34,175 bases of DNA from an uncultured Collinsella sp. (GTDB taxonomy: Bacteria > Actinomycetota > Coriobacteriia > Coriobacteriales > Coriobacteriaceae), in NCBI GenBank assembly GCA_902494855.1, contig CABUVC010000001.1, forward strand, positions 1-34,175, written 5' to 3'. Position numbers and translations under genes: made by a program. The first letter of the stretch is position 1, and each line of letters opens with the position of its first letter. The notes under the pieces were generated by a model. That model saw only the letters and a list, made by a program, of their open reading frames with translations, was not told the DNA's origin and made no database searches. Below, in pieces: positions 25,118-32,858 of the stretch.

Positions 25118-27613
25118 CTATTCGCTACCGTCCCCAGCGTTTTTGCGGTCACTGGCAAGCATTGCTGCGCCGGCGACCGTCGTCGCCATGGCGGCAGCGG
25201 CGAGCCCGGCGGCAATGCCGGAGCCGTCGCCCGTGTCGGCGAGTTTTCCGCCCGAGCCCTTGCCCTTGTTGCCCTTACCATTCTTATCAGCGCTGCCTGC
25301 GTTGGAGCCCGTGCTGCTGCCGGTGCCGGCGCCGCCTGCACTGCCCGAGGCCGCTACGGTAAAGCTTGCGGCTCCGTCGCTGGCGAGCGTGTAGTTCTGC
25401 GCCGCGTCGCCCAAGAGACCGTTCACGCGCACCCAGTACGTTCCTGCGGCAAATGTTTCGCCCTCGGCCATTGCTGTGCCCGGAGCGCCGTTCGCGCCGT
25501 GCATAAACTCGAGCTGGGCCGTGCAGGCATCGGTTTCGAGCTTGCCCTCGAGTGATGCCGCAATCTTGGCGCGCACGTCTTCGCCGGCCTTAAGGCCTTC
25601 GAGTCCCTCAAAATGGGGCGTCAGCGCGCGTGGATCGATATCGATGGGCACAGAGCCCTGCAGCCCCGTAACGGTCTCGTTGCCCAGGGCGTCGACATCC
25701 ACGTATTCAATGGCAAACGCATGGCCCGAAGCTGTCGCGTTGAGCGCGTTGCTGCTGTCGGCAAGGCGGAAATGACCCTCGCCAACGGTCTTGCCATCCT
25801 GGAATGAGGCATCGCTCAGCGAGTCGCCGTACGTCATGCGCATGCGGGTCGGGAGATAGTACGGGAGATAGTACGAAGCCGTCTGCTTGTGTTCCGTATC
25901 GTAATTGCGCTGATAGATGCTCCGGGCCAGCGCCGCATCAACAAAGTCGGATGCGATGATGCCAATGTGCTTGAGGTAATCTGACTTTGTATCCTCGAGG
26001 CCGCTGGGATTGATGTACGGGCTCTTATACAGATGCTCGTTGACTACTCGTGCCGAGGTAAAAGGATTGCCTCCGTGCGACAAGCCCGTGCAGCTGGTGT
26101 AGTTGATAGACCAGCAACGCTCCAGGACTTTCTCCTTGGCCCCGTTATCGTCCTCGACATCTACCTCGTTGCGCGTGCGCCCGGACGTTTCCTTCAGCGC
26201 ATTATCGACCCAGCTGAGCTTGTCGGTTCCCGTGAGTTTGTACTTGTCCTGGGCGTATACCTTGGTGCAATAGGGCTCTTTGTCGCCTGTTTCCCCCGCG
26301 GCTTCAAAGCCCCGCGCGTCTTGGACGAGACACATAGTGGCGCTGTCGGAGTGAGCCTTGATCTTGTCATCCCATTCGGTAAGGTCGAGGCCCCACGTGT
26401 GGCCGCTTACACTGTTGCCCGCGAGCCTAAATCGACGCAGCAGAACGATCTTTCCGCGAACCTCGCCCAGCGTGGGGACATGGCTCGACGTGTAGAACAG
26501 ATCGGGATTATCGCCCATAACCTTGGCGAAAGCCGTCGTAACACTGTCATCGGTAGCCTCGTCGTTGCCTCGTGATACAAGCATGATGAGCGCTTCTGTC
26601 GGGTTTTCGTTCAAAAACGTTTTGAAGTAGCCTATGACATCGGAAAGATGCATAAAGTACGCGTCTTTTTTGAGCAGGTAGTAATCCCCGTGGTCGATAC
26701 CGGGGTTGTCGCCCTTTCCGAGCCGGATATCAAAATAGCGAATGCCTTCGAGCAACTGCGTGGGAATGTAATCCTGCTGGCATTTTACTTGCGAGGATTG
26801 GGGCTCGGTGTCGTTGTCCACGCTACAGGTGCCCGAATCGTGCGTACCCGGGATGCTCAGCTCGTCGAGGAACTTGTTGTCGTCGACGTATTTCATCCAA
26901 CATGGCCCATCGACGTAGCTGCTGTACGTGATCCAGTCGAGGCTGCTAACCGTGGCATCGTTCTTTTTCATGTCGTAACCGATAAGTTCGAGCTCCCACG
27001 GAATGCTCTTACTCTTATGGCAGATCTTATTGTTGTCCTGGTCTTCGCCGTTCGATTCTATTGCCAGGTACTTAATGTCTTTTTTCTCGGTTTCTTTCTC
27101 GACCGTGCGGTCTCGGATGATATAGGTTCCGTTTGATTGACGCTCGAACGCAAAAGAGCGGCTGGGCTTGCCGTCATGCTCGCCACTCCATACGTGGATG
27201 ACCTTTCCGTCTTTGTCCGAGTCGCCATCGACCGACCAAATGCTGTAGCCCGTCTTTTTATGCTCTTCGAAATTGAGCAAGGTGCGGATAGCATACCAGT
27301 TTGTATCGTCATTCTTGGTCGTTACGTTCTCAAGGATGAGCTTGCTGGACGTGCCGTCATTAAACAGATGGCAGACGTTGCCGATGACGTTGCCGTCTTC
27401 GTTAACGCTTGCGGTACGAAAATAGCCCGCGGGGCGAAGGCGAATGACGAAATTGTCGAGGCTGACCGACGCTGTGGCAGCGTCGTCTGCAAATGCCGCT
27501 CGTGGGCCAATGCCCAATGCCGCGGTTTCGGGCAGGCTTGCAAGTGGCGACAACGCCGCGAGTCCAAGGCCCAACGTAAATGCTCGGCGGCTGATGGCGT
27601 GGTGTTCGGTCAT
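25118..27613 (-). CDS. Secreted PI-specific phospholipase C-like protein, Tat signal and LADTG anchor
   Basis: An 831-residue exported protein. The N-terminus has a twin-arginine signal (SRRAF at 8-12, hydrophobic stretch, likely cleavage after AAFA at 39-42). Residues about 50-215 look like a ricin-type beta-trefoil (GYFRTAS, WELELIG). The PI-PLC X domain (about 235-410) has IPGTHDSGT with H258, RYFDIRLG (R292, D295) and IDHGDYYLL with H308, the two catalytic histidines expected for cleaving phosphatidylinositol or a glycolipid head group. After a beta-rich region comes a Gly/Ser/Asn spacer, LADTG (791-795), a hydrophobic segment (799-820) and a charged tail: a sorting signal of the LAxTG kind used by actinobacterial class E sortases. 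ATG 27613 follows GGAG. The true substrate is unknown. Confidence 0.88.
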   Translation of the reverse strand: MTEHHAISRRAFTLGLGLAALSPLASLPETAALGIGPRAAFADDAATASVSLDNFVIRLRPAGYFRTASVNEDGNVIGNVCHLFNDGTSSKLILENVTTKNDDTNWYAIRTLLNFEEHKKTGYSIWSVDGDSDKDGKVIHVWSGEHDGKPSRSFAFERQSNGTYIIRDRTVEKETEKKDIKYLAIESNGEDQDNNKICHKSKSIPWELELIGYDMKKNDATVSSLDWITYSSYVDGPCWMKYVDDNKFLDELSIPGTHDSGTCSVDNDTEPQSSQVKCQQDYIPTQLLEGIRYFDIRLGKGDNPGIDHGDYYLLKKDAYFMHLSDVIGYFKTFLNENPTEALIMLVSRGNDEATDDSVTTAFAKVMGDNPDLFYTSSHVPTLGEVRGKIVLLRRFRLAGNSVSGHTWGLDLTEWDDKIKAHSDSATMCLVQDARGFEAAGETGDKEPYCTKVYAQDKYKLTGTDKLSWVDNALKETSGRTRNEVDVEDDNGAKEKVLERCWSINYTSCTGLSHGGNPFTSARVVNEHLYKSPYINPSGLEDTKSDYLKHIGIIASDFVDAALARSIYQRNYDTEHKQTASYYLPYYLPTRMRMTYGDSLSDASFQDGKTVGEGHFRLADSSNALNATASGHAFAIEYVDVDALGNETVTGLQGSVPIDIDPRALTPHFEGLEGLKAGEDVRAKIAASLEGKLETDACTAQLEFMHGANGAPGTAMAEGETFAAGTYWVRVNGLLGDAAQNYTLASDGAASFTVAASGSAGGAGTGSSTGSNAGSADKNGKGNKGKGSGGKLADTGDGSGIAAGLAAAAMATTVAGAAMLASDRKNAGDGSE

Positions 27614-27918
27614 AACTTCTCCATTCGTAGGGTTCGGTTATGCGATAGTTTTGGTCACTATACTGCTCAGATGTTTAAAGATGCTGGTTTAATTGTCTGC
27701 GCGGCACAATAAATCGGCGGGCGGACGTGTTGGGGCGTTTGTCGTTTTCGTACTGTTGCCACATTTGGGGCGGTTCCGACGTCCGGCATCCTCGCGTTCG
27801 TCGGCTACCGGCATAAGAAAGGGAGGGTCGGTTTACCGGCCCTCCCTGGGTACGAAGCGCTGGGGTACCGTCGCTTGTTTGCACTGCGACCGTGTTTCCC
27901 GTTGCGCTTGCCAGTCGC
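27614..27918. other. 305-bp intergenic region
   Basis: Upstream of the PI-PLC gene (minus) and downstream of the lipoprotein gene (minus). It contains the lipoprotein terminator (27812-27846) and, on the minus strand, a TATAGT (27657-27662) that could be the PI-PLC -10 without a clear -35. Nothing else is recognised. Confidence 0.5.
27812..27846 (-). terminator. Terminator of the lipoprotein gene
   Basis: A 12-bp stem (27821-27832 with 27835-27846; GGGAGGG and CCCTCCC, one G-T pair), 2-nt apparent loop, followed on the minus strand by TTTCTTAT. It lies 73 nt after the lipoprotein stop. Confidence 0.75.
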
Positions 27919-28506
27919 TTAGCGCTTGATCTCGATATCGTCGAGCTTGACGTTCATGGCCTCGGTCTTGGCCTCGGCGATGTCGTCGGCAAATTCCAGA
28001 GACTTCATCATGGTCTCGACGGCGTCCTTGTGTTCCTCGACGTTGTCGATACGCACGTACACACTGCCGCCGTCAACGTCGGTGAAGTATTCGGTCGTTA
28101 CGCCGCCCGAGTGCGTAAAGTAGGCGCTGCGCCAGGTCTTGCCGTTGTACTTAACGGGATCGCTCTCGGTCCATCCGGAGTTGGCCTTCCATTTGGCCTC
28201 GTAGTCGAACAGTTCATCGGCGTTCTTGTCAGAGTCGAAGACGGGGATGAAGCGATCGCTGGCGTGCTCGCTCTCGGTGAACTTAAACTGGGCCCTGTCG
28301 GCGGTGTCGCCTGCGACGTCGGTGATCTCGACGCCCTCGGGGACCTCGACCTTAAACCAAATGAAGTCGGTCCTCATATCCACGGCTGGCTTTTCTGCTC
28401 CACCGCCACTTCCGGTAGCGCCGCCGCTGCCACCGCAGCCCACCAGGGCAAATGCGGCAAAGAGGCTTATGCAGAGGGTGAGAATCGCAAAGGCCTTCTT
28501 TTTCAT
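27919..28506 (-). CDS. Putative lipoprotein
   Basis: A 195-residue exported lipoprotein. The signal peptide KKKAFAILTLCISLFAAFA ends in the lipobox LVGC with the lipidated Cys at 24, followed by a Gly/Ser-rich tether. The mature domain (about 40-195) is a small acidic alpha/beta region: DFIWFKVEVPEGVEI, GKTWRSAYFTHSGG, GGSVYVRIDNVEEHKDAVETMMKSLEF. It resembles small solute-facing lipoprotein domains but carries no motif that fixes a function. ATG 28506 follows AGGAGGA at 8-nt spacing. It is monocistronic with a terminator downstream. Confidence 0.8.
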   Translation of the reverse strand: MKKKAFAILTLCISLFAAFALVGCGGSGGATGSGGGAEKPAVDMRTDFIWFKVEVPEGVEITDVAGDTADRAQFKFTESEHASDRFIPVFDSDKNADELFDYEAKWKANSGWTESDPVKYNGKTWRSAYFTHSGGVTTEYFTDVDGGSVYVRIDNVEEHKDAVETMMKSLEFADDIAEAKTEAMNVKLDDIEIKR

Positions 28507-28643
28507 GGTCGTGTCCTCCTCGATCTGTAACCGCCCATGGATTACCTGCCTTTACTGTACGCGTGGATGGCTCGCTCGGGTGGGCCATGTGTCCCATTCT
28601 GAGGGCCGGATTTGCGCCGTTAAGTGGCAATATGCACGGGTCC

Positions 28644-28678
28644 AAAAGAGGGGAGGGCCGGTGCTGTCGGCTCTCCCC
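28644..28678 (-). terminator. Terminator-like hairpin without an assigned gene
   Basis: An 11-bp stem (28650-28660 with 28668-28678, GGGGAG...GCCG against CGGC...CTCCCC), loop GTGCTGT, followed on the minus strand by TCTTTTGG. It closely resembles the lipoprotein terminator at 27821. No minus-strand gene ends just upstream of it. Confidence 0.6.
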
Positions 28679-28860
28679 GGGGTGAGGTGTCCGTTGTTTT
28701 AAAGGGGCGCGTGTACGCGGGCGTTGCCCCAACAGGTTCCTTGTTTATAGATATGCCCCAGTTTGTGACGTCCGGAAGTCCCGAAAGGCGGGCCATGTTT
28801 CCCATGTTTGCGGTGCCGACGCCTATCGTTCGTCATAGAAATCCGCGATGACCAGGTGCG

Positions 28861-28889
28861 CTGACGCTTATGTACTTATGGGCTAGACT
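28861..28889 (+). promoter_or_regulatory. Candidate fchA-folD promoter
   Basis: CTGACG, a 17-nt spacer, then TAGACT. Start expected near 28896, giving a leader of about 70 nt that contains the hairpin at 28908-28940. Confidence 0.5.
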
Positions 28890-28966
28890 AAGCACCATTA
28901 TGTGATCGATGCGGTCGGTCGGCGGTTGCCGCCCGACCGATGTATATGACTTGAAGGTGCATGCGT

Positions 28967-29599
28967 ATGAGCCAAGAGATGATGGACAAGACCTGCCGCG
29001 GGTTTGCCGAGGCGCTTGCCGCGCGCGAGCCGGTTCCCGGCGGTGGCAGTGCGAGCGCCTTTGTAGGTGCGCTGGGCGCCTCGCTTTGCGGAATGGTTGC
29101 CCGCTATGGGGCGACAAACCCCGCGCTTGCCGATCGCGCAGACGATCTGACGCGCGCGTTTGCCCAGGCAGACGAGTTGGCGCAGGAGCTTGTGGGCCTG
29201 GTTGCCGAGGACGTTCGTGCATACGGCCAGGTATCTGCGGCATACGGTATTCCTCGTGATGATCCGGCTCGAGCGACCGCGATTCAGGATGCGCTGCATG
29301 TGGCCGCTATGCCGCCGTATCGCATTATGGATGCCTGCGGGCGTGCGCTGGCGCTGCTCGAGGACATGGCCGACAAGGGTTCGCGTCAACTGCTGTCCGA
29401 TGTGGCGTGCGGCGCCGTGTTCTGCCGTGCCGCTATGCAGGGCGCGAGTTTGACGCTCTTTGCGAACACCACGTCTATGAAGGATCGCGCTCGTGCTGAG
29501 GAGCTCGAGACGGCGTGTGATGAGTTGCTCGACACATGGTTGCCGCGCGCCGATGCGCTGGCGCGCCGCGCCTCCGACGCTGCAAGGAAGAGAGGATAG
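28967..29599 (+). CDS. fchA: Methenyltetrahydrofolate cyclohydrolase (FchA, cyclodeaminase/cyclohydrolase family)
   Basis: A 210-residue helical enzyme that interconverts 10-formyl-THF and 5,10-methenyl-THF. The family signature PVPGGGSASAFVGALGASL lies near the N-terminus (about 21-39), followed by GMVARYG and the helix with AFAQADELAQELVGLVAEDV; the central AAMPPYRIMDACGRALALLE and SDVACGAVFCRAAMQGA match the family. I prefer ATG 28967 (MSQEMMDK): GAAGG lies about 9 nt upstream, while the ATG at 28961 is too close to it. It is followed 2 nt later by folD, whose Shine-Dalgarno sequence (AGAGGA) is inside this gene. The same family includes glutamate formiminotransferase-cyclodeaminase domains, but the folD neighbour favours cyclohydrolase. 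Confidence 0.88.
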   Translation: MSQEMMDKTCRGFAEALAAREPVPGGGSASAFVGALGASLCGMVARYGATNPALADRADDLTRAFAQADELAQELVGLVAEDVRAYGQVSAAYGIPRDDPARATAIQDALHVAAMPPYRIMDACGRALALLEDMADKGSRQLLSDVACGAVFCRAAMQGASLTLFANTTSMKDRARAEELETACDELLDTWLPRADALARRASDAARKRG

Positions 29600-29601
29600 T
29601 C

Positions 29602-30474
29602 ATGGCTGAACTGCTGAAGGGTGCTCCCGTTGCTCGCGCTTTGACCGTGGAACTTGCTGCTCGCTGCGCAGCCCTGCGCGAGCGGGGCGTTGTTCCGACG
29701 TTGGCTATCGTGCGTGTAGGTGAACGCGAGGACGACCTATCCTACGAGCGCGGTGCGCTCAAGCGCTGCGAAAAAGTGGGGATTGAGGCTCGTCGCGTTT
29801 TGCTTTCTGCCGATGTTACGCAGGACGAGCTGTTGGCGGCCATCGAGGACACCAATTCCGACCCCGCTGTTCATGGTTGCCTGATGTTCCGCCCGCTGCC
29901 CGCCGGCCTTGACGAGGACGCGGTTGCCGCGGCACTCGATCCTGCCAAGGACGTTGACTCCATGACGCCGGCCTCGCTGCTCACCACGCTTTCGGGGCGC
30001 GGCGAGGGTTTTGCCCCCTGCACAGCCGAAGCCGTGCTTGCTCTGCTGGATCATTACGGCGTTGAGCTGGATGGAGCTAAGGTTGCTGTGGTCGGGCGCT
30101 CGCTGGTGATTGGTCGTCCCGTAGCCGCCATGCTTACGGCGCGCAATGCGACTGTGACGACGTGCCATACGCATACGCGCGACCTTGCTGCCGAGTGCCG
30201 TGCTGCCGACATTGTGGTTGCGGCCGTTGGACGCGCGCGCACGATTGGTGTGGACGCGGTTCGCGAGGGCCAGACGATCATCGATGTTGGCATTAACTGG
30301 GATGAGGACGCTGGCAAGCTGGTGGGTGACGTCGATTTTGATGTTGCGGAGCCGGTCGTTAACGCCATCACGCCCGTGCCGGGCGGCGTGGGCGCTGTGA
30401 CGACGGCGATCCTCGCCAAACACGTGATCGAAGCGGCCGAGCGTGCATCGAAATGGGCGTTTTGGGCTGTTTGA
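29602..30474 (+). CDS. folD: FolD-family methylene-THF dehydrogenase, cyclohydrolase residues replaced
   Basis: A 290-residue FolD-type protein, normally a bifunctional 5,10-methylene-THF dehydrogenase/methenyl-THF cyclohydrolase. The Rossmann domain is intact: VVGRSLVIGRPVAAML, ATVTTCHTHT, GVDAVREGQTIIDVGIN and PGGVGAVTTAILAKHV. In the folate site Y48 is kept, but the catalytic Lys four residues later (Tyr-xxx-Lys; E. coli K54, human K56) is A52 (SYERGALK), and the Gln of the VQLPLP motif (E. coli Q98, human Q100) is F96 (LMFRPLP). PAKDVDS keeps the Asp. Known mutants of the Lys and Gln lose cyclohydrolase but keep dehydrogenase activity, so this is probably a dehydrogenase-only form. It is translated from ATG 29602, 2 nt after the fchA stop. 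Confidence 0.9.
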   Translation: MAELLKGAPVARALTVELAARCAALRERGVVPTLAIVRVGEREDDLSYERGALKRCEKVGIEARRVLLSADVTQDELLAAIEDTNSDPAVHGCLMFRPLPAGLDEDAVAAALDPAKDVDSMTPASLLTTLSGRGEGFAPCTAEAVLALLDHYGVELDGAKVAVVGRSLVIGRPVAAMLTARNATVTTCHTHTRDLAAECRAADIVVAAVGRARTIGVDAVREGQTIIDVGINWDEDAGKLVGDVDFDVAEPVVNAITPVPGGVGAVTTAILAKHVIEAAERASKWAFWAV

Positions 30475-30810
30475 GGGGTTAGTTCTATACCCCGTGGACA
30501 AAAAATGCCAAATATGAGTACTGTTGCCAAGATAGTCACATATATTTTAGGTCAAATAGGCTCTCTAACGATATTTATTATCGATAGAGAGCCTATTTTA
30601 TTGGACCTATGAGGAATTACATCATCTAATTTTTGAACAAATGTAGGCTTTCGACACCCATGCGTAGCAAAATTGCTGTTACTAAATTGGTGACAGTACT
30701 CATATTTGGCATATTTTGACCACAGGGGTTGCCAGCGCCGCGGTTTCGCCCTTTCTGCGCCGAAGCGATACACTGTTATCGTTTGATTTCTTCGCTCAAG
30801 GAGGATGCGC
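30475..30810. other. 336-bp intergenic region, mostly the MITE-like element
   Basis: Between folD and the C69 dipeptidase gene. The element at 30490-30728 occupies most of it; after it, about 80 bp of normal GC content contain GATACACT (possible -10 at 30769) and the dipeptidase Shine-Dalgarno sequence. No clear folD terminator is seen before the element, so its hairpins may serve as one. Confidence 0.6.
30490..30728. mobile_element. MITE-like element, AT-rich, about 42-bp terminal inverted repeats
   Basis: A 239-bp block far more AT-rich than anything else in the window. Its ends, 30490-30530 and 30687-30728, are inverted repeats that match at most positions, including the shared stretch ATGCCAAATATGAGTACTGT. 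A second perfect 14-bp stem lies inside (AAATAGGCTCTCTA at 30554-30567 with its complement at 30585-30598), extended inward by CGATA/TATCG around a short loop. It encodes no credible protein. No target-site duplication is obvious. Terminal repeats, base composition and lack of coding fit a non-autonomous miniature element; a large regulatory hairpin is the alternative. Confidence 0.65.
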
Positions 30811-32334
30811 ATGCCGTGCACAACGATTTTGGTCGGTAAGAACGCGAGCTACGACGGGTCGACGCTGGTCGCCCGCAACGAGGACTCGTCCAACGGGGTG
30901 TTTGAGCCCAAGCGTATGCGCGTGGTGCATCCCGACGAGCAGCCGCGTGCCTACATGAGCGTCCTGAGTCGCCTGACCGTTGAACTGCCCGATAACCCCA
31001 TGCGCTACACGAGCGTCCCCGATGTTGTCCCGGGCCACGGCATCTGGGCCGAGGCCGGTTTCAACGAGCTCAATGTGGGCATGTCCGCAACCGAGACGCT
31101 CACCACCAACGAGCGCGTTCGCGGCGCCGACCCGCTCGTGGACTACGTGCCCGCCAAGGGCAACGAGGGCGAGGACGGATACGTTCCGGCACAGCCCGGT
31201 GGCCTGGGCGAGGAGGACATGGTGACCCTGGTGCTGCCATATGCCAAATCCGCCCGCGACGGCGTACGCATTCTGGGTGACCTGCTCGAGCGCTACGGCA
31301 CTTACGAGAACAACGGCATCGCCTTTAGCGACGTGGACGAGATCTGGTGGCTCGAGACCATCGGCGGTCACCACTGGATCGCCAAGCGCGTGCCCGATGA
31401 CGCCTATGTGACCATGCCCAACCAGCTGGGTATCGACAGCTTTGACCTGGATGACGCCGAGGGCGCCCAGGCCGACCATATGTGCTCCGCCGACCTGCGC
31501 GTCTGGATGGCCGAGTGGCATCTGGACCTGACGCTGGGCGTCGATGGCGACGGCCCGGCTGCGATCTTTAACCCGCGCGAGGCCTTTGGCTCGCACAGCG
31601 ACAGCGACCATGTCTACAACACGCCGCGCGCCTGGTACATGCAGCGCTGCCTCAACCCCAGCGACGTGTGGGATGGCCCCGACGCCGACTTCACGCCCGA
31701 GAGCGACGACATCCCTTGGAGCCGCGTGCCCGAGCGCAAGGTGACCATCGAGGACATTAAGTACGTGCTTTCGAGCCACTACCAGGGCACGGAGTACGAC
31801 TGCTACGGCAGCAAGGGTACGCCCGCCACGCGCGGCGCCTATCGCCCCATCGGCATCAACCGCAACAGCCAGCTTGCCGTGTTGCAGCTGCGCCCCTATG
31901 CGCAGCCGGCCTACCGCGCCGTGCAGTGGATGGCGTTTGGCTCCAACTCGTTTAACGCGCTCGTGCCGCTGTACGCCAATGTCGAGACCATGCCCGAGTA
32001 CTATGCCGACACGCAGTCTCGCGTGACGTCCGAAAACTTCTACTGGGCCAACCGCCTGATCGGCGCGCTGGCCGACGTCCGCTTCCATGAGTGCGGTCGC
32101 GCAGTCGAGGATTATCAGGAGAAGGTCGGTGGCATGGGCCACAAGCAGATCCATGACGTCGATGCTGCCGTAGCCGCTCTGCCTGAGGCCGAGGTACCTG
32201 CCGAACTTGCACGCGCCAATGAGGCCTTTGCCGAGCGTGTTCGCGTAGAGACCGATGCTCTACTGGGTAAGGTGCTCTACACCACGAGCTGTGCCATGAA
32301 GAACTCTTTCGCGATGAACGACAACGTGAGATAG
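30811..32334 (+). CDS. C69 family dipeptidase (PepD-like Ntn hydrolase)
   Basis: A 507-residue peptidase of family C69 (U34), cytoplasmic dipeptidases of lactic acid bacteria and actinobacteria that use an N-terminal nucleophile. The protein starts MPCTTILVGKNASYDGS, placing the nucleophile at C3, exposed after trimming of two residues; the following GSTLVARNED is the family signature. Other recognisable parts are EIWWLETIGGHHWIAKRVPD and the C-terminal TTSCAMKNSF. The start at 30811 was chosen because AAGGAGG ends 6 nt before it, whereas it abuts the ATG at 30805 directly; starting at 30811 also leaves the Cys near the N-terminus as the family needs. There is no signal peptide. It is monocistronic. 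Confidence 0.93.
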   Translation: MPCTTILVGKNASYDGSTLVARNEDSSNGVFEPKRMRVVHPDEQPRAYMSVLSRLTVELPDNPMRYTSVPDVVPGHGIWAEAGFNELNVGMSATETLTTNERVRGADPLVDYVPAKGNEGEDGYVPAQPGGLGEEDMVTLVLPYAKSARDGVRILGDLLERYGTYENNGIAFSDVDEIWWLETIGGHHWIAKRVPDDAYVTMPNQLGIDSFDLDDAEGAQADHMCSADLRVWMAEWHLDLTLGVDGDGPAAIFNPREAFGSHSDSDHVYNTPRAWYMQRCLNPSDVWDGPDADFTPESDDIPWSRVPERKVTIEDIKYVLSSHYQGTEYDCYGSKGTPATRGAYRPIGINRNSQLAVLQLRPYAQPAYRAVQWMAFGSNSFNALVPLYANVETMPEYYADTQSRVTSENFYWANRLIGALADVRFHECGRAVEDYQEKVGGMGHKQIHDVDAAVAALPEAEVPAELARANEAFAERVRVETDALLGKVLYTTSCAMKNSFAMNDNVR

Positions 32335-32368
32335 GGATTTCCCGTCGATCGAATAGCGCTAAAACGCT

Positions 32369-32398
32369 TTGTCGCTTTCACTCAATCTTGGGTACAAG
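32369..32398 (+). promoter_or_regulatory. Candidate promoter of the phasin-like/AarF operon
   Basis: TTGTCG, an 18-nt spacer, then TACAAG. Start expected near 32405, 29 nt before the ATG at 32434. Confidence 0.4.
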
Positions 32399-32433
32399 AA
32401 CGCCAATGCAGTTGTTTGTGATTGGAGATAACC

Positions 32434-32850
32434 ATGGTTATGAAACTCGATCAGCTTGTTAACGGCGCCATTAACGTGGGCTTTGGCGCTGCCGCCGTTG
32501 CTGTCGAAGGCGGCAAGAAGGTCCTCGACGACCTTAACACCAAAGGCGAGCAGGTCCGCAAGGACACCGCCACCCCCGATATCGCCCGCAGCGTGTCCGA
32601 CATGTTCGAGCAGGCCGGCGGTACCATCTCCGATCTGACCGAGCGTCTGGGCGTGCAGGGCGAGACCGCGGCCCAACGCGTGCTCGACGAGCTCATTCTG
32701 GCTCGCGTCCGCGTTATGACCGCGCCCGAGCGTACGGCCTTCCTGGCCCATGTGCGCGACATCGTCGATTCGGTCGAGGACAACGTGACCTCGGTGCCCG
32801 TCGAGTCTGTTGAGGCCGACGATGCGAAGGATACCGAAGAGGCCGAGTAG
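32434..32850 (+). CDS. Phasin-like small helical protein
   Basis: A 138-residue, strongly helical, acidic protein. Residues 5-30 (LDQLVNGAINVGFGAAAVAVEGGKKV) form an amphipathic/hydrophobic stretch; about 31-75 (LDDLNTKGEQVRKD ... MFEQAGGTISDLTERLG) resembles the helical region of phasins and poly-granule associated proteins; the C-terminus is an Asp/Glu/Val-rich tail (VEADDAKDTEEAE). No signal peptide. GGAG lies 6 nt before ATG 32434. The next gene, an AarF/UbiB kinase, starts 8 nt after its stop, so the two are probably co-translated; phasin-like genes beside UbiB-like kinases occur in other bacteria. Its exact role is unknown. Confidence 0.7.
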   Translation: MVMKLDQLVNGAINVGFGAAAVAVEGGKKVLDDLNTKGEQVRKDTATPDIARSVSDMFEQAGGTISDLTERLGVQGETAAQRVLDELILARVRVMTAPERTAFLAHVRDIVDSVEDNVTSVPVESVEADDAKDTEEAE

Positions 32851-32858
32851 CAGCGCAG

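Larger units (their letters stand above)
28507..28966. other. 460-bp intergenic region between divergent lipoprotein and fchA genes
   Basis: It contains a minus-strand terminator-like hairpin (28644-28678) with no gene feeding it, a GC-rich hairpin around CGCGTGTACGCG (about 28705-28735), a 16-bp motif present twice with one difference (28582-28597 and 28790-28805), the fchA promoter candidate and a hairpin at 28908-28940 (CGGTCGG-CGG with CCGCCCGACCG) in the fchA leader. A 61-codon minus-strand frame here runs through the hairpin and has no ribosome binding site, so I do not call it a gene. Confidence 0.5.

Noticed and set aside
28620..28805. 61-codon minus-strand frame upstream of the lipoprotein gene
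   Set aside because: It runs through a terminator-like hairpin, lacks a ribosome binding site and resembles nothing known.
30552..30821. 89-codon minus-strand frame across the AT-rich element
   Set aside because: It arises from the inverted repeats, has no ribosome binding site, and has no protein-like composition.
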